Below are positions 7,459-15,125 of a stretch of DNA of 64,000 nt, piece after piece; position 1 is the first letter of the stretch; each line of letters begins with the position of its first letter. The position numbers were made by a program, and so were the translations under genes. This DNA is from Clostridia bacterium. GTDB lineage: Bacteria; Bacillota; DAOUPZ01. The stretch spans positions 50,413-114,412 of the forward strand of contig DAOUPZ010000007.1 in assembly GCA_030625885.1 (NCBI GenBank), in the 5' to 3' direction. Under the pieces are notes generated by a model that was not told the DNA's origin, searched no databases, and saw nothing but the letters and a program-made list of their open reading frames with translations.

Positions 7459-7544
7459 ATTAATAAAAGGAAAATGAAGAAACAAAAGGAAAATTGGAGA
7501 AAAAAATCGAATATCTTCATAACTAAAGGAAAAGGAGGAAAACA

Positions 7545-8378
7545 ATGGGACTTATAAGAGATAAAGAAAGTAAAAGACTGCATATTGAAAGCAAGTTGAT
7601 GGGAGAATCATTAGTCAGTCATTCATTTCTGGACAGTTTAGAAATTAGAGATCAGTTTAAAATTTTTCCAGAAGTCAATGTTATGAAAATTGGCGGACAA
7701 AGTATTACGGATCGGGGTGGCAGTACGCTTCTACCGATTATTAAAGAAATTGCGGAAAACTCTGAAAGAGAGAAAATGGTCATTCTAGCAGGCGGCGGCA
7801 CCCGCTCTCGTCACGTTTATTCTATCGCACTGGAACTGGGTATGCCTACAGGTGTCATTGCTGAATTAGGATCTAGTATCTCCACACAAAACGCCTTAAT
7901 GATTTCCACCCTACTCGGACCTTACGGTGGTATTCAAGTCGAACAGGACGATATCATTAAACTAGCACTTTATATTCGTCAAGGGTGCATCCCGGTTATG
8001 GAAGGTATGCCGCCCTATGGTTTCTGGGAAAAACCGCCAAAAGAAGGCCGTATTCCTTCTAACCGTACCGATATCGGTACCTTCCTGGCCGCCGACTTAA
8101 TCGGCGCTAAAAATTGTATCTATATCAAAGATGTGGACGGGCTTTATACCCACGATCCCAAAAAAGATCCCAATGTCGATTTCATTCCCAAAGTTGGGGC
8201 AAAAGAATTACTAGATATGGACCTCGATGATATGATTATTGAGCGTGCTGTACTAGAATCTATGCTCTATGCACAAGGCATCGACAAACTCCAAATCATT
8301 AACGGAACAAAATACGGCAATATTACTCGGGCCCTTCGTGGTGAGCATGTAGGAACCATTATTTATAAAGACGTTTAA
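7545..8378 (+). CDS. Molybdenum storage protein (MoSto) subunit homologue, amino-acid-kinase fold
   Basis: This 277-residue protein of the amino acid kinase/UMP kinase superfamily is closest in motif order to the MosA/MosB subunits of the Azotobacter molybdenum storage protein. Visible are NVMKIGGQSITDRGG (phosphate-binding strand), LAGGGTRSRHVYSIA, LGSSISTQNA, EGMPPYGFWEKPP with IPSNRTDIG, KDVDGLYTHDPKKDP, and a C-terminal NGTKYGNITRAL-GEHVGTII. MoSto stores polyoxomolybdate or polyoxotungstate with ATP hydrolysis inside a hexamer. ATG at 7545 follows AAAGGAGGAAAACA. It faces away from the riboswitch-led uptake operon, so uptake and storage sit together. Only one subunit gene is visible, suggesting a homo-oligomer. 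UMP kinase activity is less likely given the GMPPY-W motif. Confidence 0.85.
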   Translation: MGLIRDKESKRLHIESKLMGESLVSHSFLDSLEIRDQFKIFPEVNVMKIGGQSITDRGGSTLLPIIKEIAENSEREKMVILAGGGTRSRHVYSIALELGMPTGVIAELGSSISTQNALMISTLLGPYGGIQVEQDDIIKLALYIRQGCIPVMEGMPPYGFWEKPPKEGRIPSNRTDIGTFLAADLIGAKNCIYIKDVDGLYTHDPKKDPNVDFIPKVGAKELLDMDLDDMIIERAVLESMLYAQGIDKLQIINGTKYGNITRALRGEHVGTIIYKDV

Positions 8379-8400
8379 AAAAACGGCTAAAGCCGTTTTT
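8379..8400 (+). terminator. Terminator after the storage protein gene
   Basis: AAAAACGGCT, AA, AGCCGTTTTT directly follows the stop codon: a 10-bp stem whose 3' arm ends in a T run. Confidence 0.85.
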
Positions 8401-8520
8401 CAGCAGGTAGCAGGTAGGAAAAGATTAAGAAATGGCTAAAAACTAAAAATAAAGATTAAAATACGAGGAACGAAGAAAGACCGGAGCCTTCGGCTTCTGA
8501 ACGAGGAACGAAAAAGATTA
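8401..8520. repeat. Dispersed intergenic 'word' repeats
   Basis: This tract contains GCAGGTAGCAGGTAGGAAAAG followed by ATTAA, then GAGGAACGAAGAAAG and GAACGAGGAACG words. These recur in other gaps of the window and no reading frame is present. Confidence 0.55.
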
Positions 8521-8540
8521 AAAAATAAAAAACATGATAT

Positions 8541-8683
8541 TAGGTATGGTTATGCTGGAAGACAGTTTGGGCGTTTGTGAAATAACACGTTACTCATTTC
8601 TACAAATAACGCTCATGGTAAAAAATTTCAGGAATGCACAAAATTCTTTAGCTTCAAAGTGTCTGGAAGCATAACCACACCTA
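8541..8683. repeat. Structured element, copy A (undescribed repeat or RNA)
   Basis: TAGGTATGGTTATGCT (8541-8556) pairs with AGCATAACCACACCTA (8668-8683), 15 of 16 positions. Next comes a symmetric GGA/GGA internal loop, then a second helix AGACAGTTT/AAAGTGTCT with one mismatch. The apical part begins TTTGGGCG and ends TTTAGCTTCAAA and holds further hairpins. The same architecture with different helix sequences occurs at 28913-29065 and 42730-42828. Strand is unknown. Confidence 0.6.
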
Positions 8684-8703
8684 TACACAAACCTTCAGCT
8701 ATA

Positions 8704-8733
8704 AAAGAGCACCTGTATTTGCAGGTGCTCTTT
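8704..8733 (-). terminator. Terminator of the MATE gene
   Basis: AAAGAGCACCTG and CAGGTGCTCTTT form a 12-bp stem immediately after the MATE stop codon, with a T-containing tail on the reverse strand. Confidence 0.8.
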
Positions 8734-10104
8734 CTATTCATCTTTAACCTTCAGCAAACTCATCCCGAGTTTTCTAAATTCATGTTCCATCCAAATGGTC
8801 GCCACCACAGTTGAAACCACCTCCGAAATAGGAGCAGCAAGCCATACACCCCATAAACCTAGGTAGGGGGGCAAAATAAATACCAGGGGAATATAAACGA
8901 CCCCTTGCCGCAAAATAGAAACAGTCAATGCGGGAATCCCTTTGCCCATCGCTTGAAAAACACCAGAAAAAATGATCTCGGGTGCAATAATCAAATAAGC
9001 TGCACTAACCATCCGAATAATTTTTTCCCCCATTAAGACAAGAAGCGGATCATTATTAAATAAGAGCATGAGAGGACCTGGAATTGTCCAAAATAAAATA
9101 CCTACTGCGGTCATCACCACTGTGGCCACCAACGCCCCTTTAAGCGCTGCCTCTCGCACACGTAAAAATTTTTTCGCCCCAAAGTTAAAACCCACAAGCG
9201 GCATAATCCCTTGATTGATACCAAAAACAGGCATAAAAGCCAGCGATTGTAACCGCCAATAAATCCCCATCGCAGCGATCGCTGTTTCTCCATAACCTTT
9301 AAGCACATTATTGGTTATTGCCACCAGCGCACTACCCATCAACTGCATGATTGCCGATGGGCCTCCAACTTTATAAATATCACATGTTAATGGCCACGAA
9401 GGTTGGAAATGGGTCCATTTAAAATGCAAACTGCTGCGGCCGCACATAAAATAGTAAGCCGCAAAGACAGCTGATATCGCTCGGGCAATAATCGTAGCCA
9501 GTGCTGCGCCCTGTATACCCATTTGCGGAAACGGTCCTATCCCAAAAATCAAAAGTGGATCCAGCACAATATTGGTAAGCGCGGAAATCATCATGACCTT
9601 CATCGGTGTCAGTGTATTCCCTTCCCCACGCATCACACTGTTGGCAATAATGGGGAAAAATATAAATATCCCTCCTGCAAAGATGGTTATCATATATTCA
9701 CGCGTATAAGGCAAAAGTGCCTGGGTCGCTCCAAATAATTTCAACACCGGATCGGTAAATAATAGACCAACAATTGAAAAAATGCAGCTAACCATCAACG
9801 CCAGCGTCATCGCATACCCACCGATATGATCCGCTTTTTCAACGTCTCTTTCACCCAAACTGCGCGAAATTAAGGAAGTCACCCCTACCCCTGTCCCAAC
9901 CGCCAGAGAAATTGCAATGAGCTGCAGAGGAAAAGAAATGGAAAGCGCGGCAATCGCATTCTTACCCAAACGTCCTACAAAAATAGTATCTACGACGTTA
10001 AATAATGCATTAATCAACATAGCTGCTGTAGATGGAATAGATAGCTTAATAATCAAGGAAAGTATCTTATCCTCTCCCAAGTTATGCGATTGTTTATGTT
10101 TCAT
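8734..10104 (-). CDS. MATE-family multidrug/cation exporter
   Basis: This 456-residue inner-membrane protein has about twelve transmembrane helices arranged as two MatE halves. The first half begins SIPSTAAMLINALFNVVDTIFVGRLG and the second has GGPSAIMQLMGSALVAITNNVL. The pattern is that of the NorM/DinF-type MATE superfamily, which exports organic cations or metabolites in exchange for Na+ or H+. It is of usual length with no visible lesion. It ends at the hairpin at 8704 and lies 9 bp downstream of the DUF1847 gene on the same strand, so the two are probably co-transcribed. The substrate cannot be predicted. Confidence 0.9.
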   Translation of the reverse strand: MKHKQSHNLGEDKILSLIIKLSIPSTAAMLINALFNVVDTIFVGRLGKNAIAALSISFPLQLIAISLAVGTGVGVTSLISRSLGERDVEKADHIGGYAMTLALMVSCIFSIVGLLFTDPVLKLFGATQALLPYTREYMITIFAGGIFIFFPIIANSVMRGEGNTLTPMKVMMISALTNIVLDPLLIFGIGPFPQMGIQGAALATIIARAISAVFAAYYFMCGRSSLHFKWTHFQPSWPLTCDIYKVGGPSAIMQLMGSALVAITNNVLKGYGETAIAAMGIYWRLQSLAFMPVFGINQGIMPLVGFNFGAKKFLRVREAALKGALVATVVMTAVGILFWTIPGPLMLLFNNDPLLVLMGEKIIRMVSAAYLIIAPEIIFSGVFQAMGKGIPALTVSILRQGVVYIPLVFILPPYLGLWGVWLAAPISEVVSTVVATIWMEHEFRKLGMSLLKVKDE

Positions 10105-10113
10105 TCAAACACC

Positions 10114-10689
10114 CTATTCCTTCAAGTCAAATTTGTTTTTATAATAACCACTATAAATGGCGCCTGCTGTGTTATGGGCTAACACCCGATCTTTAGCAAT
10201 AAACGTAATAACAGGCGCTTTAGAATGTTGGGTAAATAAAACATCATGCCCCACACAAAGACCTACAATGATATTTAAATCTGTTCCCGCTTCATTTAAA
10301 ATCTGAGCTTGCATCAGCGGATGACAGCTCGCTTCATAATCATTTCCCTTACGAATTTGCGTTAAATTATAATCTTTCTTATTCACACCACAAACTTTAC
10401 AGCATACTGAATCGACTTCAAAATGCTGTGCTAAAACTTTATGCACCACGGCCCCTTCACTCTGAGATCCAATACAAAAAGCGATACCCATCCGTTTATA
10501 ACCCATCCGTTTTCCAAACTCAATAATTTCTTCAAGACGCGTTTTCTGGCAATAAAAATCCCCCTCGATCTCCGCTGCTACTTTCATTATTTTAAAATCT
10601 TCCTCAGAAACATTATCAAATTTCTGCGTATCTTGAACACAGTTTTTCCCCTGATAACATCCTTTCTCCTTACATAATGCACATTTCAT
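10114..10689 (-). CDS. DUF1847 metal-binding protein
   Basis: This 191-residue cytoplasmic protein of family DUF1847 is rich in cysteine. The N-terminus MKCALCKEKGCYQGKNC gives four closely spaced cysteines, and CCKVCGVNKKDY plus SCHPLMQA and GLCVGHDVLF supply more, a layout suggesting metal or Fe-S binding. ATG at 10689 is preceded by GGGAGGAAATATC; an earlier ATG at 10704 has no ribosome site and is not used. It probably shares an operon with the MATE gene. Members are common in anaerobes; no reaction is known. Confidence 0.82.
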   Translation of the reverse strand: MKCALCKEKGCYQGKNCVQDTQKFDNVSEEDFKIMKVAAEIEGDFYCQKTRLEEIIEFGKRMGYKRMGIAFCIGSQSEGAVVHKVLAQHFEVDSVCCKVCGVNKKDYNLTQIRKGNDYEASCHPLMQAQILNEAGTDLNIIVGLCVGHDVLFTQHSKAPVITFIAKDRVLAHNTAGAIYSGYYKNKFDLKE

Positions 10690-10888
10690 GATATTTCCTC
10701 CCATCTGTTGCTGTAGTAAATGTGTTATTTCTGCATCTTCTCAGAAAATCCCTTTCTTTTCATCATTTTAGAGATAATAATACTTTGGCAGGCAGCGAAC
10801 AGCCGGTAGGCTTTTTTTGATAATATCTTATGTATTATATGACATGAAATAAGAAATGAAACCTTCCAGTCTTTTTAATAATTACAAA

Positions 10889-10929
10889 ACAAATAGCACA
10901 TAGGTATGACATACCTATGTGCTATTTGT
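10889..10929. terminator. Long perfect hairpin downstream of the 11001 kinase
   Basis: ACAAATAGCACATAGGTATG (10889-10908) and its exact complement (10910-10929) are separated by one base. It lies about 70 bp beyond the kinase stop. T-richness is low on both sides, so it may be a bidirectional terminator or a cruciform-forming repeat. Confidence 0.55.
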
Positions 10930-11000
10930 CAGCTGCTTTCTCTACAAAAAGGCAGCATGATTAGCTGTATTACTTTATGCAAAAAGTTTAGAATTTTTCG

Positions 11001-12953
11001 TTACATCTTAATTTCTTCAGGAAAGGAACAAAAAAAAGTTGTACCTTTATTGACTGTGCTTCTTACACTTATTGCCCCTTTTAATAAAAGACTGAGCTTT
11101 TGTGTTAAGTAAAGGCCGAGTCCGGTTCCCCCTTTTTTACGAGAAACAGAGCCATCCACTTGACGAAAGGGTTCAAATATGGTCTGAATATCCTCTTGAT
11201 GAATACCAATACCTGTATCAGATACAGCAATATTAATCCTGGACGTACCATCTTCTAATAGAGTGGCTTGAGCTTCAAGTTTAATATTTCCCTTCTCTGT
11301 AAATTTAATGGCATTTCCGGTAAGATTGATAAGGATTTGCAATAGTTTTTGACGATCCGAACAAATAAAAATTTCCTTTGCATCTGAAGCGTTGACAAGA
11401 TTTAATTGTTTGTTACGAGCCAAAGGTAATCCAATTTCAATAACTTCATCAATCAGCTCCACACAATTGAATGTTTCCAAAACCAAATCTTTTTTCCCAG
11501 CTTCAATGGCAGAAATATCTAGGATCTCATTAATTAAATTTAGAAGGTGATGACCATTGCGCTCCACCGTTTGGAGATGTTTAATCTGTTTGGAGGGCAA
11601 GTTGTTTTTAGACTGTGTTAAAACAAGCTGTGTGAAGCCAATAATAGAATTCAATGGTGTGCGCAACTCGTGTGACATGGTGGACATAAACTCAGATTTT
11701 AAACGATTGGCCTCTCTTGCTTTATGCATGAGGACTTTTATTTGACTCATGGTCTTATTAAAACTATTGACTAATAGCCGCGTTTCTTCACAGTCTTGTT
11801 GATCAACATCACAAACAACAGAAAAATCACCTTCCCCTGCTCGCAGTAGTACTTCACGTATTTTATATATGGGCTTGGTAATACTTCTGCTGATACACAA
11901 AGCCATGAAAATAGCCATTATGATACCCAGCAATAATATAATAATAACCCACTGCTTGATTTGAATAAGACCTTTCAATATCTCTTTCTCTTGTACACCA
12001 ACAGCTAATACAAAGCCATTGGTAAGATGGGAAAAAGCTATTTTTTTCTTTATACCGTCTTGAGCTATATAATCATAGAGTTTACTTTCATTATTTTCAA
12101 ATACGGTTGCCATTTTAGGATAAATTTGATTCAGATCATTTCCGGCCTCTCGTATCCGATGAACCACATAATGTAAATCATTATCTAAAAGAAAAGCATA
12201 ACAGGTATCATAAATACTAAGATCTAATATTCTGTTTTTAAATCGCTCAAAATCGATATCAATACCTACAACCCCTAATAGAATATCACCATCATAAATC
12301 GGCTTAACATAATCAGTCAGTTCTTTTCCGATCGGCTCCCAAAAATAAGGATCACTCCATACGCCCTGTCCTTCTTTAATGGGATGATAATACCAGGTCA
12401 TATTAGGATTATCAGAGTTAAAATCGCAACTCTGCAATGAGTTGTTTTTTACAAGTTGACCATTCCCTTTTTCATCCAGATAAAACATTTCATATATTTT
12501 GTTATGAGATATTTCAGGATTGATCATTACATAAATACCCAGAATGTCCTCCATTTCTTCTGAATGTCGCTTAACCATACCCTCTACTTTTTTCACATAT
12601 TTTTCAATATAGCTCGCATCTTGTGCAGCTAAATCATGGTCATAAATATTTTCAGCTGCTATACAAATAGCTTTTACAACACTTTCAGCTCTTATAATCG
12701 TTTTATCAATCTTATTGGCTTCCTCATTTACATGATAGAGCAAAATATTATTTGCTTCATTAACTACCGCTTTACTAATCACCTTATAATCCATGATTGT
12801 AATGGATATGGCTACAATCAAAGTTGTAAATAAAATTGAAAAAATAATTTTTATGCTAATGCTATTTTTAATTTTAATATGATGATTATTCTCCTTATTA
12901 CTTCGGTCTTTTTTCGCCGTATTTTTTTCCCTTTCCATCATCATTATATCCAT
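11001..12953 (-). CDS. Orphan membrane histidine kinase with extracytoplasmic Cache-type sensor
   Basis: This sensor kinase of about 650 residues has a transmembrane helix near residues 35-55 and an extracytoplasmic dCache-type domain (about 60-330). A second helix, a HAMP linker (about 355-410), HisKA with MSTMSHELRTPLNSIIG and HATPase_c follow. The ATPase domain shows N-box NAIKFTEKG, DTGIGIHQED and GGTGLGLYLTQ. No receiver domain is fused and no response regulator lies nearby. The sensor closely resembles that of the chemoreceptor at 19941, for example [23 protein letters not shown] and [14 protein letters not shown]. The kinase half resembles those at 17439 and 25111. The start is uncertain among ATGs at 12953 and 12944; GGGAG precedes the first. 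The ligand is unknown. Confidence 0.88.
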   Translation of the reverse strand: MDIMMMEREKNTAKKDRSNKENNHHIKIKNSISIKIIFSILFTTLIVAISITIMDYKVISKAVVNEANNILLYHVNEEANKIDKTIIRAESVVKAICIAAENIYDHDLAAQDASYIEKYVKKVEGMVKRHSEEMEDILGIYVMINPEISHNKIYEMFYLDEKGNGQLVKNNSLQSCDFNSDNPNMTWYYHPIKEGQGVWSDPYFWEPIGKELTDYVKPIYDGDILLGVVGIDIDFERFKNRILDLSIYDTCYAFLLDNDLHYVVHRIREAGNDLNQIYPKMATVFENNESKLYDYIAQDGIKKKIAFSHLTNGFVLAVGVQEKEILKGLIQIKQWVIIILLLGIIMAIFMALCISRSITKPIYKIREVLLRAGEGDFSVVCDVDQQDCEETRLLVNSFNKTMSQIKVLMHKAREANRLKSEFMSTMSHELRTPLNSIIGFTQLVLTQSKNNLPSKQIKHLQTVERNGHHLLNLINEILDISAIEAGKKDLVLETFNCVELIDEVIEIGLPLARNKQLNLVNASDAKEIFICSDRQKLLQILINLTGNAIKFTEKGNIKLEAQATLLEDGTSRINIAVSDTGIGIHQEDIQTIFEPFRQVDGSVSRKKGGTGLGLYLTQKLSLLLKGAISVRSTVNKGTTFFCSFPEEIKM

Positions 12954-13243
12954 CAACTCCCATAAACACGCTTATGTTTTTCAACATCGAATCGCTCTTT
13001 CAATTAGTAGATACCCTATTTAACCCGCTTAATACGTTTCATTGATTTAGAAAATCAGGTTCTCATGTTTCGAATTTAATAATTTCATATAAATATTATA
13101 ATATAAAACATTAATATTTGGAATATTTTTAATAAAAAAGAAAATATTTACTAAATCAATAAAAAATAGCCAAAATCCTGTAATAATATTATGAATACTG
13201 CAAATAATAAGCCGTGAAAAAATAATTAAAAGGAGGCTTATCC

Positions 13244-13492
13244 ATGAAAAAGAAAGTGGTTGTTGAAAACACATTGGGAGATGTTAAGAATTATCTTGGT
13301 CAACAAGGCTATGATGTTCGTACCATGTATCGTAATGATACCTTAGGGGCTATTACGAGTAATGAGTATCAGGCAATCGTTGTAGAAAATATGAACAATG
13401 CTGCACAAAACCCAAGTACTTCCTCCCCAGTCATTGAAGCAGGCAGCTTAACACCCGAGCAAGTTTATGAGAAAATAAATAATCTACAATAA
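13244..13492 (+). CDS. UPF0180 (YkuS-like) small protein
   Basis: This 82-residue cytoplasmic protein resembles the UPF0180/YkuS family: N-terminal VVVENTLGDVKNYLGQQGYDV, a middle segment ending YQAIVVENMNNA, and a C-terminal tail with VIEAGSLTPEQVYEKIN. YkuS itself has no established role. Some family members carry two cysteines in the middle; none occurs here. The ATG follows AAAAGGAGGCTTATCC. It is a single gene between a divergent-facing kinase and a converging HD-GYP gene. Its last codons and stop lie inside the 61-bp palindrome at 13477-13537, so transcription ends inside the stop region. Confidence 0.7.
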   Translation: MKKKVVVENTLGDVKNYLGQQGYDVRTMYRNDTLGAITSNEYQAIVVENMNNAAQNPSTSSPVIEAGSLTPEQVYEKINNLQ

Positions 13493-13537
13493 AATGAAGG
13501 TGGACAATGTCCACCTTCATTTTATTGTAGATTATTT
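13477..13537. terminator. 61-bp perfect palindrome acting as bidirectional terminator
   Basis: The arms 13477-13506 and 13508-13537 are exact complements over 30 bp around one central A. The left arm contains the last codons (N-L-Q-stop) of the YkuS-like gene. The core GAAGGTGGACA/TGTCCACCTTC is GC-richer, with AT-rich flanks giving T-tracts in both directions. The HD-GYP gene ends four bases beyond it on the other strand. Confidence 0.8.
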
Positions 13538-13540
13538 CTA

Positions 13541-15085
13541 TCAGATCACCTCATCATTTCCTTCTTTTTCTTTAAGCATTTGAATAAATCGTGTTACAAG
13601 GTGAGGATCAAATTGAGTACCTGCACATCTTTGGAGTTCAGCTATCGCTTCCCCTTGGGTCATTCCCTTACGATAGGGTCGATTGCTCGTCATCGCATCA
13701 TAAGCATCGACAATAGCTAGCATGCGACACTCTAAAGGTATTTGTTCCTCCTTCAGTCCCAGAGGATAGCCGTTACCATTCCAATGCTCATGATGCTTGA
13801 GAATCAAGCTGGCAATAGAGATCAGATCCGGTGCAGACTGTGCAATACGAAAGCCAATTTCACTGTGCCGCTTCATTTCAAACATTTCCTCCTGCGTAAG
13901 ACGGCCGCGTTTAAATAGAATACTATCGGAAATACCTACTTTTCCGATATCATGAAATTGCGCTAAAAGACGTAAAATGGTTATTCTGGATTCCGATAAC
14001 TCCAGTTCTATCGCCATATCTTTAACCAGATACTGCAGCCGATCCGCATGTCCTTCCGTAATAAAATCTCTTGCTTCCAACGCTTTCATAAGGGTATCCA
14101 CAATGGCACTTCGATTACTTTGACTATGATACAATTTTTCTCGATACATATTATTATCTGCTTCCCTTAAAAGCGCTTTCATACCAATAGACAGCTGATG
14201 TCTAACAGCAAAACCAATTGACAAGGTTAAATGAATTTTCGAGTTCGCGTTATTATACTGCGATAGTACTATTTTAATTTTATTTACGATCTTTTCTATA
14301 TGCTTTTCACTCGTATTGGAAATTAGTATTGCAAATTCATCTCCCCCAATACGATATACCTTATTACCTTCCGAGCATTCTTGAAGAATCCCAGCGGCAC
14401 TTATAAGCAAATCATCTCCGATCCGATGCCCCATTGTATCATTTACAAGTTTAAGCCCGTCTATATCGCAAACGATAATCCCTGCCAAAGCACATTTTTC
14501 TGCTTCCATCTCATTTATTTTTTGAGCAAAATAAGTTCTATTATACACAGTGGTGAGTGAATCATGCGCATAATTATATTTCAATTGCTCTTCCGCTTGC
14601 TTACGTTCCGTGATATCGCGATAACTCCATACCCTCCCCATTCTTTTCCCCTCTAAATAGAATGGCTTGGAATATCTTTCAATGGTTCGCCCATCTTTTA
14701 ATTCTAAAATATCACAACGCTCTTTTTCAGGATGATCATAAATGCTTTGTGTATGTTTAATGATGTCACACGCATTTTTAAAATACTTTATGATCAGTGC
14801 CTCTCTTTCGTGTAATTTTTGCAAATTAAATATTTCAGTTCCAAAATCAAACATTTTTAGAAATTTTTCATTATGTTTTAATGGTTTTCCATTATTAGAA
14901 ACAACAACAATAGCATCTGCCCCTGCTTCAATAACAGCAGCCAAGAGTGCTTCTGATCTTTTTGTTTTCTCTTCCGCAGCCAGTCGAAATCGCTCTTCGC
15001 TAATCCTTAGCTTTTTCTGTTCTTCGGAAAGAACCGGATATAATTTATCAATATCAATAAGCTCAGAGAATGTATAACCCATCAT
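13541..15085 (-). CDS. PAS-GGDEF-HD-GYP cyclic-di-GMP protein
   Basis: This soluble c-di-GMP turnover protein has about 514 residues. A PAS-like domain (about 40-165) begins after a coiled stretch containing EEQKKLRISEERFRLAAEEK. A GGDEF domain (about 170-330) carries an intact RIGGDEFAIL active loop. A C-terminal HD-GYP domain (about 335-505) has HDIGKVGI and HHEHWNGNGYPLG. GGDEF makes and HD-GYP degrades c-di-GMP, so net activity would depend on PAS input. Start is ATG 15085, preceded by AGGAGTGAAG; a GTG six bases upstream overlaps the ribosome site. It has no membrane segment and no partner gene. Confidence 0.9.
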   Translation of the reverse strand: MMGYTFSELIDIDKLYPVLSEEQKKLRISEERFRLAAEEKTKRSEALLAAVIEAGADAIVVVSNNGKPLKHNEKFLKMFDFGTEIFNLQKLHEREALIIKYFKNACDIIKHTQSIYDHPEKERCDILELKDGRTIERYSKPFYLEGKRMGRVWSYRDITERKQAEEQLKYNYAHDSLTTVYNRTYFAQKINEMEAEKCALAGIIVCDIDGLKLVNDTMGHRIGDDLLISAAGILQECSEGNKVYRIGGDEFAILISNTSEKHIEKIVNKIKIVLSQYNNANSKIHLTLSIGFAVRHQLSIGMKALLREADNNMYREKLYHSQSNRSAIVDTLMKALEARDFITEGHADRLQYLVKDMAIELELSESRITILRLLAQFHDIGKVGISDSILFKRGRLTQEEMFEMKRHSEIGFRIAQSAPDLISIASLILKHHEHWNGNGYPLGLKEEQIPLECRMLAIVDAYDAMTSNRPYRKGMTQGEAIAELQRCAGTQFDPHLVTRFIQMLKEKEGNDEVI

Positions 15086-15125
15086 CTTCACTCCTATAAA
15101 TTTTATTACAACGCTCTAGCTTATT

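Noticed and set aside
8541..8683. Structured element as a hammerhead ribozyme or a known riboswitch
   Set aside because: No CUGAUGA/GAAA core and no landmark of a riboswitch class I know is present.
10906..11112. Forward frame of 68 codons
   Set aside because: Lies over a hairpin and the antisense of the kinase 3' end with no ribosome site.
13047..13274. Reverse-strand frame of 75 codons overlapping the YkuS-like gene
   Set aside because: Very AT-rich, hydrophobic by composition, no ribosome site, overlaps a real gene.
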